This document shows, one piece after another, positions 11,460 through 23,605 of a stretch of DNA of 64,000 bases. The DNA lies in contig OX596339.1 of assembly GCA_951394405.1 (NCBI GenBank), positions 2,914,001-2,978,000 of the forward strand, written 5' to 3'. Numbering within the stretch: the first letter of the stretch is position 1; each line of letters begins with the position of its first letter. A model generated the notes under the pieces. The model was not told the DNA's origin. It saw nothing but the letters and a program-made list of their open reading frames with translations, and ran no database searches. The translations under genes were made by a program, and so were the position numbers. This DNA is from Coprinellus micaceus. Lineage: Eukaryota; Basidiomycota; Agaricomycetes; Agaricales; Psathyrellaceae.

Positions 11460-12995
11460 ATGGTGCATCTTCAAGAGCTTCCCGAGGACGTCCTGTTCGT
11501 TATCTTGGGATGTCTGTGCCCGGAAGATCTTCTTTCCATTCAACAGGTGAGTCTCCAGTGACTCGGTCGAAACGCTGCTGAATGTGACACGCAGGTATGT
11601 CGTGGAATGCATGCTCTTGGGGGTGCTGACCACGTTTGGCGTGCTCTGCATTTTGACGTGCCGTTGGACCTCCCGTCCAGCCCCTCGTCACATCCAGCAC
11701 ACCTGATTAAACAAAGCGCAGTCCGTGCACTGCGCCTTGATCAAAACTGGCGAAAGAAGGAGTCCACTATTAAACGCCTCACACACATCCCGCACACGGA
11801 TATCGTGGACCAGTTGCAGTTCTTGGGCCACGAGTACATCGTGGCCTTGTCGACGGCCGGAAACCTCGCGACCTACGTGTCCCTGTGGCATACGGAAGGA
11901 CCAGTGACTCGTGTTGCACGCGTCGAGGTCCCGAACGTGAGCAAGTTTGCTGCATCACTCCAGGATGGTTGCATTGTCGTTGCTGTTACAATGGCCGATA
12001 CCGTTTCGAAGAGGTGAGCGTCACATCCCCCCCATCGGCCGAATGTCATTTCCTCCACCTTGGCCTGGACCCTCGGACCACTTTTTCTCTCACTCAACTC
12101 GGAGCCCGACGGGTCAGAGCCAACACAACCCCCGAGTCGTCTATCGTCCCTGACGGCACCCCACAGCTCCCTCCGAATATACACCCTCTCACTCACGGGC
12201 GACCTGACCGAGTTCCGCGAGTCATTTCGCCACCCTCTTGCCGACGCCGACCAAGTCTTCTTCGAAGTCCACCTCTCGGGCCGCATCGCAGCTGCCGGCG
12301 TCGCAGCGCTCCGAGGTTCCATACAATACAGCCTCCTCCTCGTGAACCTCGACACACATGCCTCACATCTCATCGACATGCCGTGCGAGAACATGCGCTC
12401 GGTCCGCCTCAAGCTCTACGACGGCATCGTGATCATGACCACCGTCACGAATTCCCTCAGGGCGAGGCTTCTCGTCTCCTGCTTTGACCTGCAGGGGCTC
12501 CTGAGCGGAGGTCCGCCAGAGCCCCTGGTAGGGTACGAAGTGGGTGGGGGGTGGCCGGCGACGTTCGAGTACTACCTCACCAGCGAACCCACAATCCACG
12601 GGTCAACACGGTCCTTCCCTATCGCTGTCCAGCACTCCACCTCTGCGGAGACAAGCACCGTCAGCGTCTATCTCGTGCCCCTCACCGTCGGCCCCCCGGT
12701 CAGGCAGGAATGCACGTTCAGCATGGCACGCGACAGCTCCATCGAGATTCTGTGCCTCGGAGAGACAGGGAAGAGGGTCGCGTGGTTGGAACGCGGTTGG
12801 GACGAGATCGAATTTCGGTTTAGGAAGGCTGTCCCCCCGAGGTTCGGGGGAGCAAGGGATGTGGAGCCGTTGTGGCCCGCACATGTTGGCCTGCCCTTTG
12901 AACCTCACATGTGCCATGCGATGTATTTTGAGGAAGCCACGGGGAGGATTTGTTTTTCGTTGAATACCGAGGACGTGTATATCATGGAGTTTTGA
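11460..12995 (+). CDS. F-box protein
   Basis: Substrate-adaptor type protein of SCF ubiquitin ligases. The N-terminal F-box reads LQELPEDVLFVILGCLCPED, continuing after an intron as VCRGMHALGGADHVWRAL. The first intron (GTGAGT to GCAG before VCRG) is clear. A second intron is inferred from GTGAGC at about 12015 to CCCCACAG at about 12166, joining TVSK to SSLRIYTLSLTG; at about 150 bp it is longer than usual and less certain. The C-terminal part (about 270 residues, ending DVYIMEF) reads like WD/kelch-type beta-propeller blades, with hydrophobic strands separated by turns, but shows no clear repeat signature. Many basidiomycete F-box proteins have this form. The target is unknown. Confidence 0.78.
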
Positions 12996-14184
12996 TTCGA
13001 TACCCCCTGAGCTCATCTATATACCATCTAATAGGAACTACTTATATTACTAGAACACCACTACATATAATTTCCAATAGATTCACCACTCAAGTCACCA
13101 TATTTCTCGTTAGGCGCCCAGTTGCGCGTCGGTCCCGATCGACTCTGCGATCAATTTGATGGGACGCGTGCTAATTACGCGACGCGCTCACTCTACTTGC
13201 AACATCTAATCTTGCCTCCGTGAAGATCGCGTCGCCAGAGAATTTCTCCATCTCTGACATTTGCTCCCCTCATGCTGCCAATCCCAAGCTATTGGTCATT
13301 AATACCGAGGCCCGGGCTGAACGCACAGGACGTAGCCCTGCTACGCTTTCTTTGGGGATCATGGCACTCATTCTGTTTCGAAGGTGCACATTCTGCGTTG
13401 TGGGGGCTTTTTGGGCGCCTCCTCGATGCAACGAGCTAACACTATTAGCGTCGGAATTCCATCTACTCGCCAGCGAGAGAGGTCTAGCTCGGGCCTGGCA
13501 GTTAACCCTAAATGCTGCTCCATGGTATGCACTTAGTCGTGTGAGGTACCTTGCTCTTAAGGGCAAGCATCCGTGCTCTGGTTATACACTCCTTCTAGAC
13601 CCTATGTGGCAAACGCCACTTTTAGCAGTCGCAAGGCCAGATCCGACACCGTGGTGCTGAGAATGAACCTTGATCTTGGAATATTCCCGGGGTAGATGCG
13701 TCTCTCAAAAGTACGATGGGTTTCTCTGCCTCTTCGATTGTCTACGGTGCTTGGAAACCCCAGGCTCGTTTTCTTTGCTGGTCCTTCGAAGGAGCCTTGC
13801 CATGACTTCTGCCGACCACAACACGGCACCAAGTCAGGGGGTGGTCCTATTTTAACCTCTTCTCGGACTTTGAAAGGGAGTGGTGACACAAAATGTCCCG
13901 TGCCACGATTTACCTGGATGGTGAGCCTTGTCTCCTACCCTTTCACTCATCCGCCACCTTGCACTCGCCACATTTGAGGTCATCCGAGTCGAGAGCCCCT
14001 TTCTACCTGCGATCAAGAAAACTCTGATTTGGTTCACGTGGGCTGTATTGATCTGCTCAAGTCAACTTTATCAACTCTGCCATTTCTTCTCGTCTGCCAC
14101 ACCAATCGAAAAGTTTCTCCGGTTCCTGCGCGATCCACCCACTCCCAAGTATTCGACTTTGGAATCGACGCGTTTTTCGACCAG
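12996..14184. other. Intergenic region, F-box to exportin-T
   Basis: About 1.2 kb without a supported gene. A 146-codon open frame (13220-13660) has no family similarity and no start or splice context I trust. No terminal repeats or tRNA-like structures are seen. The last few hundred bases should contain the exportin-T promoter and perhaps a 5' leader exon. Confidence 0.5.
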
Positions 14185-17100
14185 ATGGAGCAGGAGATTG
14201 AGCAAGTGGTGCAGGCGATCGCTATTGCATCGGATCCCAGCCAAACCGCACTCTACCAGCAGGCTCTCGGCTACATCCAGAGCATCCAGCATAATGCCAA
14301 CGAGACGTGGCAGCTTGCGCTGCACATCTTTGTAGACAGCAATGGAGATGGGCGGAGAAAGTATCCCACTCAGGCGAGGTTCTGGGCGTTGCGGGTGTTG
14401 GACGACTCTCTGGACGGCCGGTGAGTACTACGTTATTGTATTCAATCGTGGTCGAGTCATCGACGAACTATGCCACGTACGGCCATACTGACTCGGTGTG
14501 TAGGTTTGATCCCCTTGACCCAGAAGCGTTCCAAACGCTACAACAGGCCTTGATGAGCTATATCCAGTCAGAATACGTCGGTGGGCCAGCAGAGGCTGAG
14601 GCGACTTGTGTGTGCTGCCTGATTTTCATGACGTACAATTCGCTGATTGCCCCGTTCAGTCCTCAGGAACAAGTTCTCGCACACACTCACGCTCTTCTTC
14701 CTCCGGACCTATGTCGACCAGTGGCCGTCCTTCTTCACCGACCTCTTCACCCTCATCCAGCCGACAGCCCAGAGCTCGACAGCCGGGTTCAATCGCCATG
14801 TGTCCCTGCTCTTCTTCCACCTGGTGCTGGAAATCTCGGGAGAGGTGGCTGATCAGATGATTAAATCGGCGAGGACGTGGACAGAGGAGAGGCATGTCAG
14901 GGACGCAAAGGTCCGAGATGCGGTGAGGGAACGGGACGCTGCGAGGATCAACGAGGCGGTCCTGACGATTGTCGCCGACAACACTGAACGCATGAATAGG
15001 TGCCGGGAGAGTGGGTCGTCACAAGAGCTGGCAGACGCGGTTGAGGTTGTCGATTGGGGTGTCCGCACTTTTGGATCCTACGTCGGTGAGTGCAGGGCGT
15101 GTATATACTTGGGTCGGCACTAACGAACAGATAGGATGGATTGACATCAACCTCACCGTAACGCCAACGACTGTCCCTCTCCTCTTCAAGCTCCTCGCCG
15201 ACGCGTCGTTGCCCATCCGATTAGCCACCTCTGTCTCCTTACTCCGGATCGTGTCGAAGGGCCTGAAGGAGCCTACCGACAAGCTTCAGCTCTTGAAGGT
15301 GCTTTCCTTGGGAGACGTCTTGAATGCCCTTGAGGAGAAGACGCGAAAAGAGCAGGGAGAACGAGGGGACGACACCGACGAGGGGGAGGAATCTTACCGT
15401 GAAGCCCTCGGCAAGCTCCTCAACGTTCTCGGCCTCGAACTCGCAAAGCTCGCAGATGAACCTTCCGCTCCTGAGAACATCAAGGCCGAAGCTCAGATGT
15501 ACCTCCAGCAACTCCATCCCGTCATGCTCAAATTCTTGGCAGATGATTACGACGACACCGCCTCGACAGTGTTCCCTCTGCTCCAGCTTATACTCTCTAG
15601 CGTGAGTACACTTCCCTTTGGATGCGTCATGTCCTAAACTGTCCTCCAGTACAAGAAGATTCGGAAAGTATCGACAGAACCCGTCGACGATCAGAAGCGC
15701 GCTTTCTTGACGACGCTTCTGCAAGTCATCTTGCAGAAAATGAAGTGGGACGAAGAGGCCGAACCGGATGACACAGATGACGATGACAATGCCGAATTCG
15801 ACAAGATGAGGAAAGACTTGAGGACGTTCATGGACTCTATCCTTACCGTGGATCAAGACCTTGTCACGAACGCCATTCGTACCCTCGCACTGCAGACCAT
15901 CTCTGCGTATCAGAGCGGGACACAGCTCAAGTGGAACGACGCGGAGTTGGGCATCTATCTCGTGTTCATCTTTGGAGAGATCAACAAAAGTGAGTCGTTT
16001 GTCCTCTACACAGCATTGGGTGTGAAGTGACGTTCCTCGCGTTCAAGCTGGTGGCAAGGGCAGGGCCGCATTTTGCCATGCACCCATCCTTGCAGATAAG
16101 GAGAAGCTTGCAAGCGTCGACAAGAAGAAGATCGATTACTCAGAGTTTCCTCTCACGAACCATGGAGAGATGCTGTCTGCGTTGGTGCAATCCGGTATCG
16201 CATCTTACCCAAACCGCGCCGTGTCTCTGCAATTCTTCGAGACTGTTGCTCGTTATCCCGATTTCTTCAAAGTTCGGAAAGGGTGCATCCTCCCTGCGCT
16301 TGAGGCCATGATCGACAGCCGGTAAGCTACTTGCTCAAAACAGCTTCGAGGCTCCATTCTAATAGCGTATCTAGAGGTCTCCATCATGCAAACGCGAACT
16401 ACCGTTCCCGACTCTTTTACCTCTTCCACCGGTTCATCAAGGAGTGCAGAAATGAGATCCAACCCGACATTAGCGTCACCATCATCAATAATATGCGCGA
16501 CCTCCTCCCCATCCAAGTCGAGATTCCAGAACCCGAAGAGCCGGAAACAGACCTCCTCACCGAAGCGCTCAAGAGCTCCATGTTCGACTCGCAGTTGTAC
16601 CTCTTCGAGACCATCGGCATCCTCACCTCCGTTGTTCGAAATCCAGAACAACAGGGCGCCCTCCTCCTCTCGACCGTGAAGCCATTCATGGAGGAGTTGA
16701 GCGCGAATCTCCAGCAGTTTACGGCAGGGACGCAGGATTTGGTTCCTGTTGTCAAGGTCCATCATATTATTATGGCTCTCGGAAATATCTCGAAAGGGTT
16801 CCCCGACTACCCTGCCTCTGCGCCAGCAAACTATATGGTGCCGGCTGTGAAGGTCTTCTCGGAAGTTGCGCAGGCGATTCTGGTGTGCTTGGAGGCTATG
16901 AATGTCCTCAAGCCTATTCGAGATGCCGTACGTTCAATTCCTCTCCCTTTCATGGCGTTTCAAAGCTGACGAATGATCTCGTAGACCCGCTTCGCGTTCT
17001 CTCGAATCTTGGCCACCGCTGGACCCTCTGTCACACACTTCATCCCAACACTCATGAACAACCTCCTCGCCCATTTCGAGCCTTCAGAACTGGTCGATTT

Positions 17101-17867
17101 TATGAACTTCATCGGTCTTCTCATTCATAAACTCCAAAAAGATATGTTCGACGTCCTCGACAAGCTGATTGGCCCTCTCAATGCGCACATCACTGCACTG
17201 CTCTCACAAGCAGCGTCTGGAACGGACGAGCTCCGCTCCCAGAGCGAAACGAAGAGCGCTTACCTTAACCTTCTCATCGCTGTCGTTTCTTCTGGCTTGC
17301 AGGGAATCTTTACTTCAGAAAGTACGTCGCTGATCTCTCGACTGGCTAGCTCGATTGTTGACCGGCTCCTTAGGGAACTCGACATCCTTTGAACCCCTTC
17401 TGGGAAGCATGTTGCAACTCGTGGAAGATCTTTCAGATACACGAAGCCAGAAGGCCGCGTTGTCCTTCTTCAACCGATGCATCTCTGTCTGGGGCCAGCC
17501 CGCCTCCCCACCAAATTCCGCCTCGATCAACGGGCAGCAAGTCGAGTCCACTGGCCTCCCTGGATTCGACAGGTTCATCTATGAGCGAATCGTCCCAACA
17601 GCCTTCACCGTCCCCTCTTCGCCCAACTTCAAATTGACGGATGGGCAGAATATCGTGGTATTGGGAGAGATCGCCGGCCTCCTGCAGACGGTGGTCAAGG
17701 TGAGGGGGCATGAAGCGCAGACGTACTTTGCCACTGCCTTCCTCCCCTCAAAAGGTTGGCCATCGGACGCTGCCATTGACTTCTCGACGAAGTTGCAGGA
17801 GCTGGATGCAAAGGGCTTCCGCAAATACTTCACGGACCTCATCAGATCTGCCAGAGCTTCTTCATGA
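14185..17867 (+). CDS. los1: Exportin-T (tRNA nuclear export receptor)
   Basis: An importin-beta superfamily karyopherin that binds mature tRNA with Ran-GTP and carries it out of the nucleus (XPOT, yeast Los1). The product is about 1,050 residues of HEAT-like helical repeats. The start MEQEIEQVVQAIAIASDP matches the N-terminus expected for the family; the frame is open further upstream but without conservation. Family hallmarks include NETWQLALHIF, KYPTQARFWALRVLDDSL, FLRNKFSHTLTLFFLRTY (formed by splicing EAT|FLRNK) and QWPSFFTDLF. Further blocks are GWIDINLTVTP, FIKECRNEIQP and the C-terminal LQELDAKGFRKYFTDLIR. Short introns interrupt it, for example at 14422, 14609, 15085, 15601, 15989, 16322, 16928 and 17321. 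An acidic insert (EPDDTDDDDNAEFD) near 15770 is typical of fungal members. Assignment is confident; exact borders of one or two introns (15989-16100) were not resolved. Confidence 0.92.
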
Positions 17868-18275
17868 CACTGCCCTGACCTATAGGACCTGTACGCGCAT
17901 TCTAAGTTCCGGCTAGACGTATCTTTGCTCTTGTTTCCTCCTCTTCATCATTTTACACGACGTATTTACGCTTCACTCTGTACTACACCACCCACATTCA
18001 TTAAAATATCCCGGTTATTTACCTCTGCTACACCTTTCCCTCCCTTTGGCTTGCCGTGTCGATTTCCCGTTGCTATACATTTACTTTGAGGTATCGTTGC
18101 AAGAAGGAAGTAGAGCCTTCCATAGAAATAGGGGTTTTAAAGGCAATACCGTGACATCAAATCAGTGACAAATACGTTCGGCAATGTGACTGAACTTGTG
18201 AAGCGCCCATGAGAGACAGTTGAACATCACACGCAGCTCCTCGCTCGACTCGATCCTCTATCTTCCCCCTCCATT
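17868..18275. other. Intergenic region, exportin-T to cullin
   Basis: These 408 bp hold the 3' flank of exportin-T (AT-rich near 17930-18060) and the cullin promoter. No coding or structured element is seen. Confidence 0.55.
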
Positions 18276-21153
18276 ATGTCCAGCGGTACGAGCACTTTCA
18301 CTATATTGACCTTGAACCTCGGTATACTCAAGTCTGGATGTAGTACGGCGTGGTGGCCGACCCAAAATCGTGCGTCCCAAATGGTCAATCTAAATGAGAG
18401 CATGTGTTGACGCGACGATGCCCGCAGAAACCACCAAAGAAGGTGAGGTCCACGTCGTGTCATATTCTGAACCGGAACCTTATAACCCGGATTCAGCATG
18501 GAGCCGACTTCTCTGCAGACAAGACCTGGCTGGCGCTGTCGAAGAGCATCAAGGAGGTGCAGAACCACAACGCGGCCAGCCTGTCTTTCGAAGAGAACTA
18601 CCGATATGCGTACAACATGGTACTCTACAAGAAGGAAGACATGCTATACAATGGAGTCGCAACGCTGGTCGCGGAACATCTCGACGCCCTGGCCAACGAG
18701 AAGATCGTGCCCCAGTTCCCGGCCGGTTCAATAGACGAAACTATGCAGTTGAAGGCACAACAAGGCGAGCTACTCTTAAAGGGGCTGAAGGAGGTCTGGG
18801 ATGACCATGACAGTATAATGACGAAACTGGGCCAGCTGTTGAAGTACCTGGTGTGTATATAAACTTGTCGGGCTATGCTCCTCCCACTAAGCACCTCTTC
18901 TAGGATCGAATATACCCGGAAAAGGCGCACGTCCCGACAACCTGGGGGAAGGGACTGGAGCTCTTCTTGAGGCATATCATCAAGACACCGATAAAGGACC
19001 ACCTCGTATCAGCGATCCTCGAAATGATCCATTGCGAACGCGAAGGCTACGCCATCAGCCGGTCTGCCGTGAAAGGTTGTGTCGATGTCTTCCTTGGGCT
19101 GGAGACAGACCACGGAACGGTATACAAATGCGACCTGGAACAGCAGTTCCTCAAGAACAGCGAGGATTTTTACAACCAAGAGGCGAACAAATTGCTCAGC
19201 ACCTATGACTGTCCTGAGTACCTGCGCAAGGTGTGTCCTCCAGTTTATTGCTCGTTGCGTTTTCCCTAACCCTTCTCAGGTGGAAGAACGATACGAATCA
19301 GAAGACTCTCGGATACACCACTACCTATCTGCCCAAACAAGCCTTGCCTTGAAACAAATCCTCACTGCAACCCTCTTGACACCTAACCTTTCCACCGTCA
19401 TTTCTATGCCGAACTCTGGCTTGGACATCATGATCGACACGAACAAGCTCGACGATCTAGCTCGGCTATACCGGCTGTACCTGCCTGTTCCCAGTGGCCT
19501 TCATGTCCTCAAGAAAGCACTACGCGAGTCCATCACAAGGAGGGGGAAGGAGTTGAACGACGCATCTCTAGGACCAGCCGGGAATGAGGGAGAGGGCGAG
19601 GATGGAGAGGACGACAAAGATAAGCGGAAAGACAAGGGTAAGGCGAAGGCGCGCCCTGTCCCAGGCGCTACCCCAGCCATTAAGTGGGTACAGGACGTTC
19701 TGGACCTCAAGGACAAATTCGACTCGGTGTGGAAAGACGCGTTCAAGTCGGATCGCGACATTGAAGCGGGCCTCAACGAGGTCAGTTTCTGAACTCCTTC
19801 ATGGGGTCTCATTTACTCACCTTTAAAATAGGCATTCGAATCCTTCATCAACCTCCATCCTAAGTCACCAGAATACACTTCCCTCTTCATCGACGATCAC
19901 CTCAAACGCGGCATCAAGGGACTTACAGATGCTGAAGTGGACGCCATTCTCGACAAGACGATTACTGTCTTCAGGTACCTTTCCGACAAGGATATTTTCG
20001 AGCGATATTACAAGAACCATTTGGCGAAGCGGTTGTTGCTCAAGCGTTCGATATCCGACGATGCTGAACGTGGCATGCTAAGCAAGTTGAAGATCGAGTC
20101 TGGAATGCAGTTCACTTCGAAGCTAGAGGGTATGTTCAACGATATCAAGACGTCGTCGGATGCCATGGTGGAATACCAAGCCTACCTCGGAAAGCATCAG
20201 GTGCGTTTCCCCCTCGATTTAGTGAATATCAAGTCTTTCCTAAATGGACGCAGACCCCGACTGTGGATATCAGCGTTACGGTCATGACTTCAACGTTCTG
20301 GCCATATTCTCCACCAGCCGTTGCTCCTATCATTCCGGCGATTCTGACAGAGTCGTGTGCATCATACGAGGGATTTTATGACTCGAGGCACTCCGGTCGT
20401 CGGTTAACCTGGCTTCCATCCATGGGTAACGCAGACGTTCGGGTGGCCTTCCCCGCAAAGTCTCATGATCTGAATGTATCAACGCACGCTCTCATGATTC
20501 TACTATTGTTCGAGAAATTGGGAGACGACGATTTCCTCACCTATTCCGTGAGTCCCCAGCGCACTCATGCGTCATCCAAATGCTTAGCACCCTTCGCAGG
20601 AAATCAAAGAGGCAACATTGATCGAGGAGGCCGATTTGAAGAGGAACCTCCAGTCGTTGGCATGCGCAAAATATAAAGTACTAAAGAAGCACCCAGCAGG
20701 GAGGGAGATCAACAATGACGATTCCTTCTCGTTCAACGTCGACTTCACCGACAAGATGCAGAGAATCAAGATCAGCACGGTATCTTCCCGGCCTGAAAAC
20801 AACCAGGAGAGGCAAGAGACGCAGGGGAAGATCGACGAAGAGAGGAAGCACCAGATGGACGTAAGCCGACCGCCAAACGTTCTCCATCTACACCGGTTGA
20901 CGATTCCTTGCAGGCTTGTGTTGTGCGGATTATGAAGGACAGGAAGCATATGAAGCATAACGAACTCGTGAACGAGGTCACCAGGCAGCTGGCATCGCGA
21001 TTCGCCCCCGACCCTCTCGCTATCAAGAAGCGACTTGAGGCTTTGATCGAGAGGGAGTACCTCGAACGATGTGAAGATCGTAAATCGTATAACTATCTTG
21101 TATGTTCTCTTATCCTCTGGCATTTGCATTAGCTAACGAAGTCTCAGGCTTAA
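18276..21153 (+). CDS. cul3: Cullin, CUL3 type
   Basis: Scaffold of a cullin-RING ubiquitin ligase. CUL3 uses BTB proteins as adaptors. The N-terminal region has PPKK followed by [20 protein letters not shown] and [20 protein letters not shown], typical of CUL3. The central part has the acidic/lysine insert ([15 protein letters not shown]). The cullin homology domain follows: [50 protein letters not shown]. The C-terminal winged helix holds the neddylation block [17 protein letters not shown], whose K is the NEDD8 site, and ends SYNYL|A after a last intron with the stop at 21151-21153. The 5' end is uncertain. The ATG at 18276 (MSS) can be joined to the exon before QKPPKK only through a weak acceptor. 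The 3' part (20150-20620) is the source of a decayed copy at about 27130. Confidence 0.9.
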
Positions 21154-23250
21154 CGCATGTTCTCTTGCATTCTTTGCATTGTATTATTTAAACGGAAATA
21201 CTCCTGCATGTACACCATCTACCTTTACACTCACTGTCCGTTATGTCCACAACTTGAAGCATTTATCAGCAATCCCGCTTAACCTTCCCCCTCCTATCCC
21301 CTCAATCAGCAGATCCTATGTGTTTTGCGAGATCCACAAACCCCCAAGGCGGGGTACTGGGTGTTGGCTTTGCGCCTGGGTATACTTTTTCAGCGTCTAC
21401 TAACGTTCTCACAGTTGGGGGAGCTGAAGGCCCTGTAAATATAATTAACACGCCTATTCCTAGCAAGATATAGTCGCAATTACCCATTCGAACCAAGGTC
21501 ACCTCGTTCTCACTTTTCCATTCGATGCTCATATGCTTGAAGAGGTCGTCAAAGTTTTGGAGGATGGCTACCACCCTTTGGCGCGCTCCTGTGAGGGACG
21601 CCGGCTCTGACGAGGCTTGGAGTAGCTGGTCCAAGGGAATATACACCCGACTCAGCTGAATGGGTCTGGTGAGTTAAGGGCGAGGCAACGCGGAGGCTAG
21701 CGACTGACCAGAATTTGCCATGCATCATGCACCGAAGGGCTGTCGGATTCTAAGTAGGACAGTGCCTGATGCAGCCTCGAACTTGTGCTCGGCTCGTTGA
21801 ATACGGAGAACGCATGCCACCACCAGCGTCCAGTGTGCGGGTGCGAGAGGCTGGGCAACGAGAGAAAGCGTGTCGTTTCCATCAGCCTTGGGTCAAGGGT
21901 CAATGGCTCGGTAAAGATAAAAGCACCCTCAGGCTCCATTCGGAGATGTGCCATGGCTCTATGTTCTGCAGACCGAAAGACAAGGCGGACGAAGCGGACA
22001 CGGCGGGCACTTCCACCGTCGCCGTAGACTGCAACACTTTCCCCAGGACGAAGTAGCTCGGTTAGCGGGGAAGCCATGGCGTTCCCGCGATCTTCGTTGG
22101 GATTGTCGAAGGGAAAGTCCAGTCGTCCTGGAGGGGCGGAGGGGAGATGGGTGATGAATTCTTGGAGTTGTGGCAGGAAGGTTTGGGAGGGGGGATACAA
22201 GATGTCCCGTATCGTATGGAACTCGAGTCGATCGAGCTCCAATTTGCGTAATTGGGGACACAAGTTCAGGAGGGGGACATGCGATACCATCTCGGTGTTG
22301 GATGCAATCAGGTTCCAATACATCCCCGCTTCTAAGATCCTGAGTGAGAGCGTTTCCAGTGGGCATTCTGAGCGAGATACCAGCGCCGTAACGTCGCCGA
22401 GAATGCTCGGTGAAGATGACGCCACCCTTAAGCGGGTCAGGGAAGGTAGGGTAAGCCTACACAGCAGTACCTTGACGGTTTCGGGCTGGAGGTAGAGATT
22501 GAGGGACGTGAGGCGAGTGACCTCCTCCATCAAGGGAAGATTGATGTTGTATGGCAGGGGGAGAGGATGGAGCGATCCAAAAGAGAGCGATTGGACTTGT
22601 GATACTGGAGAAAGAACAGTTCGAATGGCGATGGCGATGGAGGACCGCTCGACATATTCCACGAGCTGCTCGTAAGGCGCTTTGAACACCAGAGCCCCCG
22701 AGCATTCCAATTGTAGATGACGCAAAGAACGTGCATGTTCGAATACCTCAATCTTGCCAGCATAAACATGTCCTGTGGTATCGTGGACTTGAAGTTTCAG
22801 GGTGTGAAGCCGAGGGAACCCATGGTTAAAGCCTTCCAACGGCCCAATTGAGAAATAGGGCTCAAGGCCCAGGAGTTCTGCGTGCTCCCATGTGGCTGAA
22901 GAGTTGACTATCCTTTTGAAGTTGGGATTATCTTTGTGCAGGCGACAGACCCCATTCAGTACGAAGGAAAGCGGGCGCCCGGCAGTCAGGAGGAGCCGTC
23001 GTGGGACCTCGTTCCCGAATGTCAAAGATATCGAAGGGAGGATGTTGAAAATCCCTGGGACAAGAAGGGCTTGAGAACGCCACAGTCGGCACACTTCAGC
23101 GACTCTGCATGGTGGTGTCACAAGAAGCGGTACGGGCGGCCCAACCAGACTCTTGAATATCAGCTGGAGGATCTCGTTCGGGAGGTCGTCGATGGGCATT
23201 CCCCCTAGATCACGAGCGTTCTGTCATTGGTATAAACATCACAGACACTT
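20150..23250. repeat. Parent unit of a segmental tandem duplication (cullin end + F-box A)
   Basis: Plus-strand cullin exons, the short convergent gap and the minus-strand F-box gene here recur in the same order and orientation at 27130-29660. The second copy lacks about 560 bp (about 20620-21180), which hold the cullin C-terminus. Confidence 0.85.
21302..23199 (-). CDS. F-box protein, paralog A
   Basis: An F-box/LRR-like protein, predicted SCF adaptor. The N-terminus MPIDDLPNEILQLIFKSLV is an F-box, continuing CRVAEVCRLWRSQALLVPGI. About 500 residues lie in one long exon with leucine-rich strands (TSLNLYLQPETVKVLLCRLT, LRKLELDRLEF) that suggest degenerate LRRs. The long exon ends AWQILVS. 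After an intron the protein continues with RVYIPLDQLLQASSEPASL and SIEWKSENEVTLVRMG. A last exon encodes PPTVRTLVDAEKVYPG and PPWGFVDLAKHIGSAD before the stop at 21302. It lies tail to tail with the cullin gene, 148 bp apart. It is the closest paralog of the gene at 27652-29567 and a more distant one of 30031-31855. The substrate is unknown. Confidence 0.85.
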
Positions 23251-23605
23251 TCTTCATACATACGCTCGAATTTGCCTGATAAGGGATAGTTTTCTGATAA
23301 CTGGAAGTGGCAGTGGAAGACTCGGAGGAGATGCACCGTGGGACAGTTAAAGTGCTTAGAGCTCCCTTGGCGTTCTGCGGGGTTTATTTGATGGAGATCA
23401 CGAGGCTCCGGCGCTTATTCAAAGAGAGAGATGAAGACAGGTGTGCGACGTACGCTGGCTGGTTGTGCCAGGTGTTGGTTCAGTAACGGGTGAAGCAGCT
23501 GGAGGCGTGGTGACCATGGGAGACGAAGGGGTCGACGAAATAATACGGCGAATCGGATACAGTTATTCAGGTCGGATACTCATAGTTACTAGGGATAAGC
23601 AAAGG
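23200..23605. other. Intergenic region, F-box A promoter
   Basis: This 406-bp stretch holds the promoter of F-box A and the 3' flank of the patatin gene. The first about 100 bp resemble the matching region upstream of F-box B (29568-29670), so the duplication includes promoter DNA. No gene is seen. Confidence 0.55.

Noticed and set aside
13220..13660. 146-codon open frame in the 1.2-kb gap before exportin-T
   Set aside because: No family similarity, no splice context and mixed composition; best explained as chance.
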